A DNA stretch of 64,000 nt from Mycolicibacterium frederiksbergense (lineage in GTDB: Bacteria > Actinomycetota > Actinomycetes > Mycobacteriales > Mycobacteriaceae). Position numbers and translations under genes: made by a program. The stretch is taken from contig NZ_JARXVE010000003.1 of assembly GCF_029893345.1 (NCBI RefSeq), positions 744,001 to 808,000 of the forward strand, given 5' to 3'. The notes under the pieces are model-generated. The model had not been told where the DNA came from, did no database searches, and worked only from the letters and a program-made list of their open reading frames with translations. Numbering within the stretch: the first letter of the stretch is position 1; each line of letters opens with the position of its first letter. Below are positions 48,468 through 58,465 of the stretch, one piece after another.

Positions 48468-51017
48468 ATGTCGTCAACACAGCACGTCGTGGTCATCGGG
48501 CACGGCATGGTGGGCCACCGCTTCGTCGAGGCGTTGCGGTCGCGCGACGCCGCGGGCACGTGGCGGGTCACCGTGCTGTCGGAGGAAGCCGACGCCGCGT
48601 ACGACCGGGTTGGCCTGACCGGTTACACCGAGCATTGGGACCGTTCCCGGTTGGCCCTGCCCGGTAATGATTACGCCGGCGATGACCGGGTCGAGTTGCG
48701 GCTGGGCAGCGCGGTCGCCGAGATCGACCGGGTCGGTAAGTCGGTGCGCACCGTTGCCGGCCAGACCTTCGATTACGACGCGCTGGTGCTGGCCACCGGC
48801 TCGTATGCGTTCGTGCCGCCGGTGCCGGGGCATGAGCTGCCCTGCTGCCACGTATATCGCACGCTCGATGACCTCGACGCGATCCGGGCGGCGGCGCTGC
48901 GGGCCGCCGAGTCCGGGCTGCACGGTGTGGTGATCGGCGGTGGTCTGCTGGGGTTGGAAGCGGCCAATGCCTTGCGGCAGTTCGGCTTGCAGGCCCATAT
49001 CGTGGAGCGGGGGCCGTGGCTGATGACCCAGCAGCTCGACGAGGCCGGCGGTGCCCTGCTGGTCCGGATGATCGGTGGGCTCGGGATCGACGTGCACACC
49101 AGTGTCGGCACCGACGCGATCGAGCCGATCGACGTCACCGAAACCGGGGGTGTTCGGGTTTGTCTGTCCGACGGCAGCCTGATCGACGCCGGTGTGGTGA
49201 TCTTCGCGGCCGGCGTGCGGCCCCGCGACGAGCTGGCCCGCGCGGCCGGTCTGGAGATCGCCGAGCGGGGTGGCGTCCTGACCGACTTATCGTGTGTCAC
49301 ATCGGACCTCAGTATTTTCGCGGTGGGCGAGGTGGCCGCGATCGAAGGCCGCTGCTACGGCCTGGTGGGCCCGGGCTACACCACCGCCGAGGTGGTCGCG
49401 GACCGGCTGCTGGGTGGCCGTGCCGAGTTCCCCGAGGCCGACGTGTCCACCAAGCTCAAGCTGCTCGGGGTCGATGTGGCCAGTTTCGGCGATGCGATGG
49501 GCGTCGCCGAGGACTGCCTGCAGGTGGTGGTCAACGACGCGGTCAACCAGACCTACGCCAAGCTGGTGCTCTCCGATGATGCCAAGACCCTGCTGGGCGG
49601 CATTCTGGTCGGTGACGCATCGTCCTACGGCGTGCTGCGCCCGATGGTGGGCGAGCAGTTGCCGGGCGACCCGATGGCGCTCATCGCACCGACCGGGACC
49701 GGCTCTGCCGCAGGCGCATTGGGGGTCGGGGCGCTGCCCGATGCCGCGCAGATCTGCTCGTGCAACAACGTCACCAAGGGGGATCTCACCGAGGCCATCG
49801 CCGGCGGCTGCCGCGAAGTGGCCGAGCTCAAGACGTGCACACTGGCCGGCACCTCGTGCGGGTCGTGTGTGCCGCTGCTCAAGCAACTGCTGGCCGCCGA
49901 GGGGGTTGAGCAGTCCAAGGCGCTGTGCGAGCACTTCGAGCAGTCCCGCGCCGAGATGTTCGAGCTAATCAGCGCCACCGAGATCCGAACCTTCTCCGGG
50001 CTGATCGAGCGGTTCGGCTCCGGAAAAGGTTGCGATATCTGCAAACCCGCGATCGCCTCGATCCTGGCCTCCACCAGTTCGGCTCACATCCTGGACGGTG
50101 AGCAGGCCTCCCTGCAGGATTCCAACGACCATTTTCTGGCCAACATCCAGAAGAACGGCAGCTACTCGGTGGTGCCCCGGGTCCCCGGTGGGGACATCAC
50201 CCCCGAGCAGTTGATCCTGATCGGCGAGATCGCCAGGGACTACGGCCTTTACACCAAGATCACCGGAGGGCAGCGGATCGACATGTTCGGCGCGCGGGTG
50301 GATCAGCTGCCCGAGATCTGGCGTCGGCTGGTCGAGGGCGGCATGGAATCCGGCCACGCCTACGGCAAGGCGCTGCGCACCGTGAAGAGTTGCGTCGGCA
50401 GCGACTGGTGCCGCTACGGGCAGCAGGATTCGGTGCAGATGGCGATCAACCTCGAGCTGCGCTATCGCGGGTTGCGGGCACCGCACAAGATCAAGATGGG
50501 TGTCTCCGGGTGCGCCCGCGAGTGCGCCGAGGCCCGGGCCAAGGATGTTGGGGTCATCGCGACCGAGACCGGCTGGAACCTCTACGTGGCCGGCAACGGC
50601 GGAATGACACCCAAGCACGCGCAGCTGCTGGCCGGCGACCTCGACGACGAGACGCTGATCCGCTACATCGACCGCTTCCTGATGTTCTACATCCGCACCG
50701 CGGACCGGCTGCAGCGGACCGCGCCATGGGTGGAAGACCTTGATGGCGGCCTGGATCACCTGCGCGATGTGGTGTGCAACGACTCGCTCGGGCTGGCCGC
50801 GGAGTGGGAAGCCGCCATCGCCCGCCACGTCGACGGCTACGCCTGCGAATGGAAGGGCGTGCTGGATGACCCCGACAAGCTGGCGCGGTTCGTTTCGTTC
50901 GTCAATGCCCCCGGGATCTCCGATCCCACCGTGGCGTTCACCGAACGCGCCGGCCGTAAGGTTCCGGTCCCGACCGGCCACGCCGTACCCATCGGCATGC
51001 CCACGATCAAGCCCTGA
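48468..51017 (+). CDS. nirB: Assimilatory nitrite reductase large subunit
   Basis: An 849-residue NirB. FAD/NAD(P)H domains are at the N-terminus (VVIGHGMVGHRFVEAL, then a second Rossmann VVIGGGLLGLEAANAL). A BFD-like [2Fe-2S] domain follows (CSCNNVTKGDL ... CTLAGTSCGSC, about residues 428-468). The C-terminal sulfite/nitrite reductase domain has siroheme-[4Fe-4S] cysteines in CVGSDWCRYG and VSGCARECAEARAKD. It reduces nitrite to ammonium using NAD(P)H, and pairs with nirD 11 bp downstream. It matches Rv0252. No convincing GlnR box was found upstream. Confidence 0.95.
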   Translation: MSSTQHVVVIGHGMVGHRFVEALRSRDAAGTWRVTVLSEEADAAYDRVGLTGYTEHWDRSRLALPGNDYAGDDRVELRLGSAVAEIDRVGKSVRTVAGQTFDYDALVLATGSYAFVPPVPGHELPCCHVYRTLDDLDAIRAAALRAAESGLHGVVIGGGLLGLEAANALRQFGLQAHIVERGPWLMTQQLDEAGGALLVRMIGGLGIDVHTSVGTDAIEPIDVTETGGVRVCLSDGSLIDAGVVIFAAGVRPRDELARAAGLEIAERGGVLTDLSCVTSDLSIFAVGEVAAIEGRCYGLVGPGYTTAEVVADRLLGGRAEFPEADVSTKLKLLGVDVASFGDAMGVAEDCLQVVVNDAVNQTYAKLVLSDDAKTLLGGILVGDASSYGVLRPMVGEQLPGDPMALIAPTGTGSAAGALGVGALPDAAQICSCNNVTKGDLTEAIAGGCREVAELKTCTLAGTSCGSCVPLLKQLLAAEGVEQSKALCEHFEQSRAEMFELISATEIRTFSGLIERFGSGKGCDICKPAIASILASTSSAHILDGEQASLQDSNDHFLANIQKNGSYSVVPRVPGGDITPEQLILIGEIARDYGLYTKITGGQRIDMFGARVDQLPEIWRRLVEGGMESGHAYGKALRTVKSCVGSDWCRYGQQDSVQMAINLELRYRGLRAPHKIKMGVSGCARECAEARAKDVGVIATETGWNLYVAGNGGMTPKHAQLLAGDLDDETLIRYIDRFLMFYIRTADRLQRTAPWVEDLDGGLDHLRDVVCNDSLGLAAEWEAAIARHVDGYACEWKGVLDDPDKLARFVSFVNAPGISDPTVAFTERAGRKVPVPTGHAVPIGMPTIKP

Positions 51018-51028
51018 CAGGAGACACC

Positions 51029-51400
51029 ATGACTCTGCTCGACGACCGGCACCGGATCGACTCCCGGTGGGATCCGGTGTGGACCACGGCATGTGCCTAC
51101 GACTTTCTGATCCCGTGCCGGGGAGTGGCGGTGCTGCTACCGGACGGCATCCAGGCCGCGCTGTTCCGTCTCGACGACGGTGCGCTGCACGCCATCGGCA
51201 ATATCGACCCGTTCTGCGGTGCTGCGGTGATCTCGCGGGGGATCGCCGGGGACCGGGGTGGACGTGCGGTGGTGCAGTCACCGATCCAGAAGCAGGCGTT
51301 TGCCTTCGATGACGGCACTTGCCTGGATGATCCGGCCGTGGCGCTGCCCGTGTATGCGACCCGGGTCACCGCGGACGGCGTGGTTCAGGTTTCGGCCTGA
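51029..51400 (+). CDS. nirD: Assimilatory nitrite reductase small subunit
   Basis: A 123-residue NirD with a Rieske-like β fold (AYDFLIPCRGVAVLL, LFRLDDGALHAIGNIDPFCGAAVISRG). The usual Rieske ligand pairs are absent, as is normal for NirD. ATG 51029 follows AGGAGA, 11 bp after nirB. It completes the NirBD enzyme; matches Rv0253. Confidence 0.92.
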   Translation: MTLLDDRHRIDSRWDPVWTTACAYDFLIPCRGVAVLLPDGIQAALFRLDDGALHAIGNIDPFCGAAVISRGIAGDRGGRAVVQSPIQKQAFAFDDGTCLDDPAVALPVYATRVTADGVVQVSA

Positions 51401-51488
51401 GTTATCAAGCGGCACTGAGTATTTGGTGTTCGGTCGGCGGTTCCCCGTCGGTTGTCGTGGCTCACGCCGATCCGGTGTCCTGGAAAGT

Positions 51489-51508
51489 CCCGGAAAGTCC
51501 ATTCCGGG
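51489..51508. terminator. Short hairpin downstream of nirD
   Basis: CCCGGAA-AGTCCA-TTCCGGG has perfect 7-bp arms 88 bp past nirD. It lies in the 343-bp gap before the gene at 51744. The rest of that gap shows no gene; a TACACT -10-like box about 51702 may serve the next gene. Confidence 0.35.
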
Positions 51509-51743
51509 TTCGTGTTTGCGATAGCTGAGCGTAACCATCCGAATTCCCGCCGGTTGCGTCGTCGATGTCAGCGAGAGTCCGTCCAAACCTGCCCGACCAC
51601 CGTGAATGTTGAATTTGCCAAAAATGCACGATGTCAAAGAACGGGCCTCTCCGGCCAAACCATTCTCTCCAGCTACTTAGAAAAGTTCGCTGCGTGGGTC
51701 TACACTCACACCCCTAGGAGAACTCCAGAGGGGCTGGCGAGAG

Positions 51744-52349
51744 ATGTACGGGCGAGCATTCTTGAATCTGCTGGGCGCGGCGGCCGTCCTGGGGGCGGTG
51801 GTTGCCATGGCGCTACCGCTTCGGCTCGACGCGGTGGATCGCGCTGGCGCGCAAATACCCTGTGGCACTGCCGCAAACCCGGCCTATTCCGTCGCGGCTC
51901 GGCAGGATCTGTTCAATCTTGATCAGCACACCCTGCTGGGCTCGAACTTCGCGGTCAGTGACTACGCCAAACAGTGTGCTGGCATCGTCGATGGGCGCAG
52001 AACTGCCGTGCTATCGGTGGGTGGAGCAGGGGTGGCGTTGTTGCTGGCAGTATTTGCTGCGCCCCGTGCGGTGCGGCTGGTCGGCTCACGCCGCGGCCGG
52101 CAGGCTGAGCACGCCCGCGCGGCGAAACCGGTTGGCAATCAGCCGGACCAGGCCCGGATGGGTGCCGAGTGGTTCACCCACCAGGTCGGCGCCAGACTCC
52201 CGCAGCCGATCCTGGAAAAGTCCGTCGGCGAGCAGGTAGGACGCGACAGCTACGCGGCTGCGGCCGCGCTGCGCCCCGACGGCTTCGGCGACGGTGGGCG
52301 CGCCGGTGGCGGCGAACGCCAGTTCTACGCGGTCACCGGTCAAGGCTGA
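51744..52349 (+). CDS. Small membrane protein with possibly misplaced C-terminus
   Basis: The first about 115 residues look genuine: an N-terminal membrane segment (LNLLGAAAVLGAVVAMALPL), two conserved-looking Cys (QIPCGTAANP and AKQCAGIVDGRRTA), and a second membrane segment (VLSVGGAGVALLLAVFAAP). After about residue 115 the frame runs for 264 bp antisense through the convergent CbiX-like gene, producing low-complexity charged sequence. The original stop may have been lost at a deletion or rearrangement junction. Function unknown. Confidence 0.5.
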   Translation: MYGRAFLNLLGAAAVLGAVVAMALPLRLDAVDRAGAQIPCGTAANPAYSVAARQDLFNLDQHTLLGSNFAVSDYAKQCAGIVDGRRTAVLSVGGAGVALLLAVFAAPRAVRLVGSRRGRQAEHARAAKPVGNQPDQARMGAEWFTHQVGARLPQPILEKSVGEQVGRDSYAAAAALRPDGFGDGGRAGGGERQFYAVTGQG

Positions 52350-52775
52350 CAACAGTGCGGCCGTGCGTCGCAGGTCGGACTGGGCTCCTCGATCCGTGGT
52401 TCCTGCTGCCGCCAGGATCACTGAATCACCTGGGCGCCAGCCCGATTCGACCAGGCGGTCGGCGAGCACCCGCACCGTCCCCGGGCAGGGACCCAGGGGA
52501 TTGGTGACGGTCACGGCCGGGTGCGCGCTGGCCGTCACGTGGGCCGGCACATCGACCCGGACGTGGTAGCCGGCGGCCAGGAATGCGGGCACCACCACCG
52601 CCGGGCAGTCGGTGGGAAGCGACGCGAGCACCTCGCTGGGCGTCGGGCCCACCACGTCGACGAAGCTGACGTGCACCTGCCGGCCCAGCATGTCGGATAC
52701 CCGACCGGCCAGGTCGTTGATCATCGCCACGCCGCCCGGCTTGCGGGTCCCGTGGGCGGCCAGTACCAGGCTCAT
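52086..52775 (-). CDS. CbiX/sirohydrochlorin chelatase-family protein
   Basis: ATG 52775 overlaps the stop of the upstream HemD-like gene (ATGA), giving 229 residues. Two CbiX repeats are suggested: SLVLAAHGTRKPGG at the N-terminus with the metal-binding His of the AHG motif, and later SVILAAAGTTDRGA, followed by SYLLADGLFQDRLRESGADLV. The second repeat lacks the His, as in actinobacterial members. Such chelatases insert Co or Fe into sirohydrochlorin. It matches Rv0259c. Beside nirBD, a role in siroheme for NirB is plausible. Confidence 0.8.
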   Translation of the reverse strand: MSLVLAAHGTRKPGGVAMINDLAGRVSDMLGRQVHVSFVDVVGPTPSEVLASLPTDCPAVVVPAFLAAGYHVRVDVPAHVTASAHPAVTVTNPLGPCPGTVRVLADRLVESGWRPGDSVILAAAGTTDRGAQSDLRRTAALLSALTGDRVELAFAATGAPTVAEAVGAQRGRSRVAVASYLLADGLFQDRLRESGADLVGEPLGTHPGLVRLIANRFRRAGVLSLPAAA

Positions 52776-53922
52776 AGTGCCCGCGCCAGCCCGGGCTCGT
52801 CGACAGCCAGCCGGTATCCCCGCTTGACGACCGTCGACACAATGTTCTTGTCTCCCAGTGCGGTTCGCAGTCTGAGCACCGCGGTCTCCACCGCGTGGGT
52901 GTCGGTTCCACTGCCGGGCAGCGCGCTGAGCAGATCGAACCGGGACACCACCGCGCCCGGCCGGTGCGACAGCGCGCGGATGGTCGCCATCGCGGCCGGG
53001 GACAGCGCCTTGACCCTGCCGTCGACCAGCACGCAGGTGCCGCGGATCTCCAGCGTGTGCCCGGCGACCCGGACCGTGCGGGACTGCAGCAGCGGCAGTT
53101 CGTCGGTGATGTGGCGGGCCAGGGCGCCCAGCCGCATCCGGTCGGGTGCCGAGGTCGGCACCCCGAGTCGGACCAGCGGTCGTGCGGTGACCGGGCCGAC
53201 GCACATCGCGTGGACATCGGTGCGTAACGCGGCCACCACCCGGTCGGCGATCCCTATCTCGGTGGCCCGCATCAACACCGAGGCCACCGCCATTGCCGAG
53301 GTGAAGCTGACCGCGTCAAAGCGCCGTTCGGCATCCCAGCGACCAGCTGGTCGAACTCGCCGTCCCGCGGCGCGGGGTGCCAACGGTAGACCCGGATCGG
53401 CACCACCTCGGCGCCGGCGGCCCGCAACTCGTCGAGAAACTCGGGAAACGGATCCCATTCGTCGGTGGCCCCGTGCAGCTGCACGGCGATACGTCGACCC
53501 GAAACGCCCTGCTCGAGCAGATAGCGCAGCACTTCCCGGGAGGATTCCGAGTCCGGTGACCACTCCTCGGGCAGTCCCGCCGCCCGCAACGCCCCGGTGG
53601 CTTTCGGACCGCGGGAGACGATGCGGGCCTCGCCCAGGGCGTCGATGAGCTGGCCGGCCATGCCCCAGCCGTCCGCCGCGGCAATCCAGCCGCGAAACCC
53701 GATCCCGGTGGTGGCCACCACGATGTCGGGCGGCAGGTCGGTCAGCGACTCGGTATGGGCACGCAGTTCGTCGTCGTCGGGCAGTGGAACCATCGTGATC
53801 GCAGCCGCGCTGGTCACGGTGGCGCCCCGCCTGCACAGCAGCGCAGTCAACTCATCGGCACGTCGGGCGGAGGTCACCGCCACCCGAAATCCGGTGAGCG
53901 GTGCCCAGTCGGACTCACTCAT
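52772..53922 (-). pseudogene. HemD-like uroporphyrinogen-III synthase / winged-helix fusion, frameshifted
   Basis: The N-terminal HemD-like half is in one frame from ATG 53922 (SESDWAPLTGFRVAVTSARR to EFDQLVAG). The rest (RRFDAVSFTSAMAVASVLMRA, then a winged-helix OmpR-type C-terminus with HAVETAVLRLRTALGDKNIVSTVVKRGYRL) is in another frame. The switch falls at a run of three G on the minus strand (53335-53337). Adding one G restores a 383-residue protein close to the remembered length of Rv0260c. Such fusions are predicted regulators or tetrapyrrole enzymes in nitrite-reductase neighbourhoods. Sequencing error, a true mutation or phase variation are all possible. Confidence 0.8.
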
Positions 53923-53956
53923 GTGTCCTGTGTAGGCAGGGCGTGTTTCCATGCCA

Positions 53957-55372
53957 TTACCCAGCCATTGCTGAGGGGTGTCGGTCTGGCCGGCCCGCTG
54001 TGACCTGCGTCGCAACCGGACGCCGGACATAGCGGGCCCAGGTGACCACCGAGGCCAGCACGTAGAAGGCCAGGAAGACCCAGAACGCCGCGCTCGCAGA
54101 CCCGCTGGACAGGTAGGACTGGCGCAGGGCCAGGTTGATACCCACACCGCCCAGGGCACCGATGGCGCCGGCGAAGCCGATCAACGCACCCGACATGGAC
54201 AGCGACCACCGCTGCCGATCCTGTTCGCTGACCGGCAGGGAGTGGCTCCGGGCCTCGAAGATGGACGGGATCATCTTGTAGACGGAGCCGTTGCCCAGGC
54301 CGCTGAGCAGGAACAGGGCGATGAATCCGATGACGTACCCGATCATCATCGGACCGGTGGCCGCACGCGCGCTGTGGTCGTCGAACAGGCTGATCGCCAC
54401 CAGCAGCCCGGCCGCCAGAATCATCCCGCCGAACACCGCCAGGGTCACCCGGCCGCCGCCGATCCGGTCGGCGAGCTTGCCGCCGTAGACCCGGGACAGC
54501 GATCCGAACAGCGGGCCGATGAACGCGATCTGCGCGGCGTGCAACGAGGCCTGTGCCGCCGTTTGGCCCGCGGCGGCGAAGTTGATCTGCAGCACCTGGC
54601 CGAATGCGAAGGCGAACCCGATGAAGGATCCGAAGGTGCCGACGTAGAGCAGCGAGATCACCCAGGTATCGCGTTCTGCCAGAATGGCTTTCATCGCGCT
54701 CAGGTCGATCTTGTGTTGCTCGAGGTTGTCCATGTAGAGGGCCGCGCCGATCCCGGCCACGGTCAGGGCCACCAGGTAGATGGCGCACACCCAGTACGGG
54801 GACCGGTTGCCCGCGGTGGCGATGACCAGCAGGCCGACCAACTGGATCATCGGCACCCCGATGTTGCCGCCGCCGGCGTTGAGCCCCAGCGCCCAGCCCT
54901 TGAGCCGTTGGGGGTAGAACGCGTTGATGTTGGTCATCGACGAGGCGAAGTTGCCGCCGCCGAAGCCGGCCAGCGCGGCACACAGCAGGTAGGGCCACAG
55001 CGGCAGGCCCGGATTGGCCTGCAGCGCAATGGTTCCCACCGTCGGGATCAGCAGGACAAATGCCGAGAACACCGTCCAGTTCCGGCCGCCGAACGTCGCG
55101 GTGGCCAGTGTGTAGGGGATGCGCAGGCAGCCACCCACCAGGGTGGCGGTGGCACCCAGCAGGAACTTGTCGCCGGCCGAGAAGCCGTACACCGCCTCAG
55201 GCATGAACAGCACCATGACCGACCAGATGGACCAGATCGAGAAGCCGATATGTTCGGCGAACACCGACCAGACCAGATTGCGACGTGCAACGTTCTTGTT
55301 CCCGGCCTCCCAGGCCGCCGTGTCCTCGGGATCCCAGTTCGTGATGCGGTTCGACTTCAGCAGATTGGGCAT
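53957..55372 (-). CDS. narK: Nitrate/nitrite transporter NarK
   Basis: A 471-residue MFS protein of the NarK/NasA group with about twelve helices. Family signatures are GFGGGNFASSMTNINAFYP and the second nitrate signature GLNAGGGNIGVPMIQLVG; a second-half GLGNGSVYKMIPSIF matches as well. The Arg residues expected to bind nitrate lie in the RIPYTLATATFGGRNWT region. It imports nitrate or exports nitrite across the inner membrane. It is upstream of the HemD/CbiX pair in the same direction and matches Rv0261c (narK3). Confidence 0.93.
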   Translation of the reverse strand: MPNLLKSNRITNWDPEDTAAWEAGNKNVARRNLVWSVFAEHIGFSIWSIWSVMVLFMPEAVYGFSAGDKFLLGATATLVGGCLRIPYTLATATFGGRNWTVFSAFVLLIPTVGTIALQANPGLPLWPYLLCAALAGFGGGNFASSMTNINAFYPQRLKGWALGLNAGGGNIGVPMIQLVGLLVIATAGNRSPYWVCAIYLVALTVAGIGAALYMDNLEQHKIDLSAMKAILAERDTWVISLLYVGTFGSFIGFAFAFGQVLQINFAAAGQTAAQASLHAAQIAFIGPLFGSLSRVYGGKLADRIGGGRVTLAVFGGMILAAGLLVAISLFDDHSARAATGPMMIGYVIGFIALFLLSGLGNGSVYKMIPSIFEARSHSLPVSEQDRQRWSLSMSGALIGFAGAIGALGGVGINLALRQSYLSSGSASAAFWVFLAFYVLASVVTWARYVRRPVATQVTAGRPDRHPSAMAG

Positions 55373-55473
55373 GGTCGAAACGCTAGAAAGGGTTTATTGC
55401 CCGAAAGCTGCCCGTGATGACCCGGCGGTGAACTTCCGCTCACCTACTCCGCGGACGGGATGTGAGCGGCTGG

Positions 55474-56073
<600 letters not shown>

Positions 56074-56101
56074 CTACCAGCGTCGTGCGCTGGTGTCTCA
56101 A

Positions 56102-56983
56102 CTAGCTGTCGAATGGTCGGCGGGGGTGCGCCCAGTGCAACCGCACGGTCTGTCCGGGCCGGACCTGACCCAGTTTGTCGATGTCCTCATCGGTCACCAC
56201 GCCGATCACCGGATAGCCGCCGGTGACGGGGTGGTCGGGCCCGAGGATCACCGGAAAACCGTTGGGCGGTATCTGGATTGCCCCGCGGGTGGCGCCTTCG
56301 CTGGGCAGCTGACGATCGGGCCACCGGTAGTCCAGCGGCATGCCGACCAGGCGCATCCCGACCCGGTCGCTGCGGGTTGTCACCAGCCAGTTGGTCCGCA
56401 CCAGCACATCGGGGTCGACGAACCAGTCGTCGCGCGGGCCGGGGACCACCTTTAGGTCCAGGACATCGCCGGAGATGGCGGCGACGGGCGCCTGGTCCGT
56501 CTCCGGTAATTCAGCGGTGTGCGCGCCGACTGGCAGGATGTCGCCGGGCTGCAGGGGTGTCGGTCCGATCGCCGACATCACGTCATAGCTGCGCGAACCC
56601 AGGACCGGTTCGACGTCGATGCCACCGCGCACCGCCAGATAGCTGCGCAGTCCGGAACGTGGGGCGCCCAGCGAGATCACCTGGCCATTCCGGACGTGCT
56701 GAATGCTGTTGGTGCCGAAGGGGATTCCGTTGACGGCGGGGTCGGTGTCGGCGCCGGTGACCGCGATGGACACGTCCCCGCCGAGCACCCGGGCCGAGAA
56801 TCCGCCGAACATCACCTCGATGGTGGCGTGGTCGCCGGGGTTGGCGACCAGCCGGTTGGCCAGCGTGTGGGCCCGTCGGTCGGCGGCACCCGAGCGGGTG
56901 ACGCCGAGGTGGGCCATTCCCGGGCGGCCGAGATCCTCGACCAGGGCCAAGGGGCCGGTGCGCAGCACTTCCAATGTGGTCAT
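56102..56983 (-). CDS. pxpC: 5-oxoprolinase subunit C (PxpC/KipA-like)
   Basis: ATG 56983 follows AGGAGGGG and gives 293 residues; a longer frame to 57070 was rejected. The biotin-dependent carboxyltransferase-like fold typical of KipA/PxpC is seen: [31 protein letters not shown] at the N-terminus and a late [35 protein letters not shown] segment. With PxpB it forms part of ATP-dependent 5-oxoprolinase. It lies 19 bp after pxpB. No pxpA is in the window. Matches Rv0263c. Confidence 0.88.
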   Translation of the reverse strand: MTTLEVLRTGPLALVEDLGRPGMAHLGVTRSGAADRRAHTLANRLVANPGDHATIEVMFGGFSARVLGGDVSIAVTGADTDPAVNGIPFGTNSIQHVRNGQVISLGAPRSGLRSYLAVRGGIDVEPVLGSRSYDVMSAIGPTPLQPGDILPVGAHTAELPETDQAPVAAISGDVLDLKVVPGPRDDWFVDPDVLVRTNWLVTTRSDRVGMRLVGMPLDYRWPDRQLPSEGATRGAIQIPPNGFPVILGPDHPVTGGYPVIGVVTDEDIDKLGQVRPGQTVRLHWAHPRRPFDS

Positions 56984-57002
56984 GGTGTCCCCTCCTCGCC
57001 GG

Positions 57003-57677
57003 CTAACCGATGGCCCGGAACTGCACCCACATGCCCGGGGTGAGCAGCGCGGGTGGGCTTCGATGCACATCGAACATCACCGCGTCGGTGTGTCCGATCA
57101 GCTGCCAGCCGCCCGGCGACTGCCGCGGGTAAATGCCGCTGAACTCGCCGGCCAGTGCGACCGCTCCGGCGGGGACGCTGGTGCGGGGCTCGGCCCGGCG
57201 CGGTACCTGTAACCGCTGGTCACCGCCGACGAGGTAGGCGAATCCGGGCGCGAAGCCCATGAACCCGACCTGCCACGGGCTACCGGTGTGTGCGGCGATC
57301 ACCTGTGCCGGGGTCAGCCCGGTCAGCGTCGCAACCTCGTGCAGATCGGCGCCGTCGTAGACCACGTCGATCGTCATATCCACCTGGCCGCCGACCGGGT
57401 TCCCGGCAGCCGTACCGGGTTCCAGCTGCAGTTTGCCCAGCCGTTGGCGGGTGGGCGCCTGGTAGCGGGGATCGGCCAGCTTGATCAGGATCGTGCGTGA
57501 CGCCGGCACGACGTCGACCACACCGAGCAGTTTGGCCGCTGTAAGTGTGGCGGTCCATGCCAAAACATCGGCGGTGCTGTCGAACTCAAGCAGCAGCGCC
57601 TGATCGCCATAGTCGCGGGCCGCGCCTGGGTTCAGGGTCGGTCCTATCGCGTCCATCACCTCTGATGTCACACTCAT
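57003..57677 (-). CDS. pxpB: 5-oxoprolinase subunit B (PxpB/KipI-like)
   Basis: A 224-residue protein with the KipI/allophanate-hydrolase subunit 1 fold. Characteristic parts are [11 protein letters not shown] at the N-terminus, [14 protein letters not shown], the [16 protein letters not shown] segment, [18 protein letters not shown] and [12 protein letters not shown]. It leads pxpBC. Matches Rv0264c. Start ATG 57677 with a weak AGG site. Confidence 0.88.
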   Translation of the reverse strand: MSVTSEVMDAIGPTLNPGAARDYGDQALLLEFDSTADVLAWTATLTAAKLLGVVDVVPASRTILIKLADPRYQAPTRQRLGKLQLEPGTAAGNPVGGQVDMTIDVVYDGADLHEVATLTGLTPAQVIAAHTGSPWQVGFMGFAPGFAYLVGGDQRLQVPRRAEPRTSVPAGAVALAGEFSGIYPRQSPGGWQLIGHTDAVMFDVHRSPPALLTPGMWVQFRAIG

Positions 57678-57751
57678 GCCCTGAAGCTACCCGCGGGTAG
57701 CTACGAAAGCTCCCGCTCTATGAACCTTGCCAGAGCTGCCTTATCGAAGCC

Positions 57752-58453
57752 TCAAACGGCGGGCTGATATGTCGGCTCGCGGCGCTTGATGACGGCGATG
57801 ACGCGGTAGGTGATCGGCAGCATGATGACTTCGACCGCGGTCTTGTAGATCCAGCCCAGCGCGGTGTAGGTGACGAAGTCGCTGAAGGTGCTGATGCCGA
57901 TCGCGCTGGCCGCGATACCGCAGAAGACCAGGGTGTCTCCGAGCTGACCGGCGAAGGTGGATCCGACCAGGCGGGCCCAGAGGTGTTTCTCCTTGGTCCG
58001 TTCCTTGATGGCGACCACGACCCAGGCGTTGATGGTCTGTCCGACGATGAACCCGGCCAGGCCGGCCACGATCAACTGGGTGTAGGCGTGGACGATGTTC
58101 TCGAAGTGCTCCTGGTTGGTATAGAAGTCTGCCGCCGGTAGATAGATGGTGACCCAGAACGCGAAGGCGGCCAGGACGTTCATCGCGAAGCCGAGGAAGA
58201 TGGCCCGGCGCGCGGCCTTGAAGCCGTACACCTCGGACAGCACGTCGCCGATCACATAGGTGAGCGGGAAGACGATGAACCCGCCGTCGGTGATGATCGA
58301 CCAATCGCCGACGATCGGCCCGAAGGCGACGCCCTTGGTGGCGGTGACGTTGGAGACGATCACCAAGGCCGTGAATACCGCGACGAGCACCGGATAGTAG
58401 GCCGATCCGACCATTGCGGTGCCGCGGTGCTCATCTTCCTGGATGCGTGTCAC
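57752..58453 (-). CDS. VUT-family (YhhQ-like) queuosine precursor transporter
   Basis: A 233-residue membrane protein with six helices. The family motif regions are LVIVSNVTATKGV, DGGFIVFPLTYVIGDVLSEVYGFKAAR, and VGSTFAGQLGDTLVFCGIA. In E. coli YhhQ imports 7-cyano/7-aminomethyl-7-deazaguanine for queuosine. Whether this host makes queuosine cannot be told here. GTG 58453 was chosen; ATG 58414 is a plausible alternative. It lies 12 bp downstream of the FecB2-like gene. Confidence 0.85.
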   Translation of the reverse strand: MTRIQEDEHRGTAMVGSAYYPVLVAVFTALVIVSNVTATKGVAFGPIVGDWSIITDGGFIVFPLTYVIGDVLSEVYGFKAARRAIFLGFAMNVLAAFAFWVTIYLPAADFYTNQEHFENIVHAYTQLIVAGLAGFIVGQTINAWVVVAIKERTKEKHLWARLVGSTFAGQLGDTLVFCGIAASAIGISTFSDFVTYTALGWIYKTAVEVIMLPITYRVIAVIKRREPTYQPAV

Positions 58454-58465
58454 CGGGCCATTTTG

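Noticed and set aside
53978-55417. 479-codon + frame opposite narK
   Set aside because: Antisense shadow rich in H, R, Q and G; narK motifs are on the other strand.
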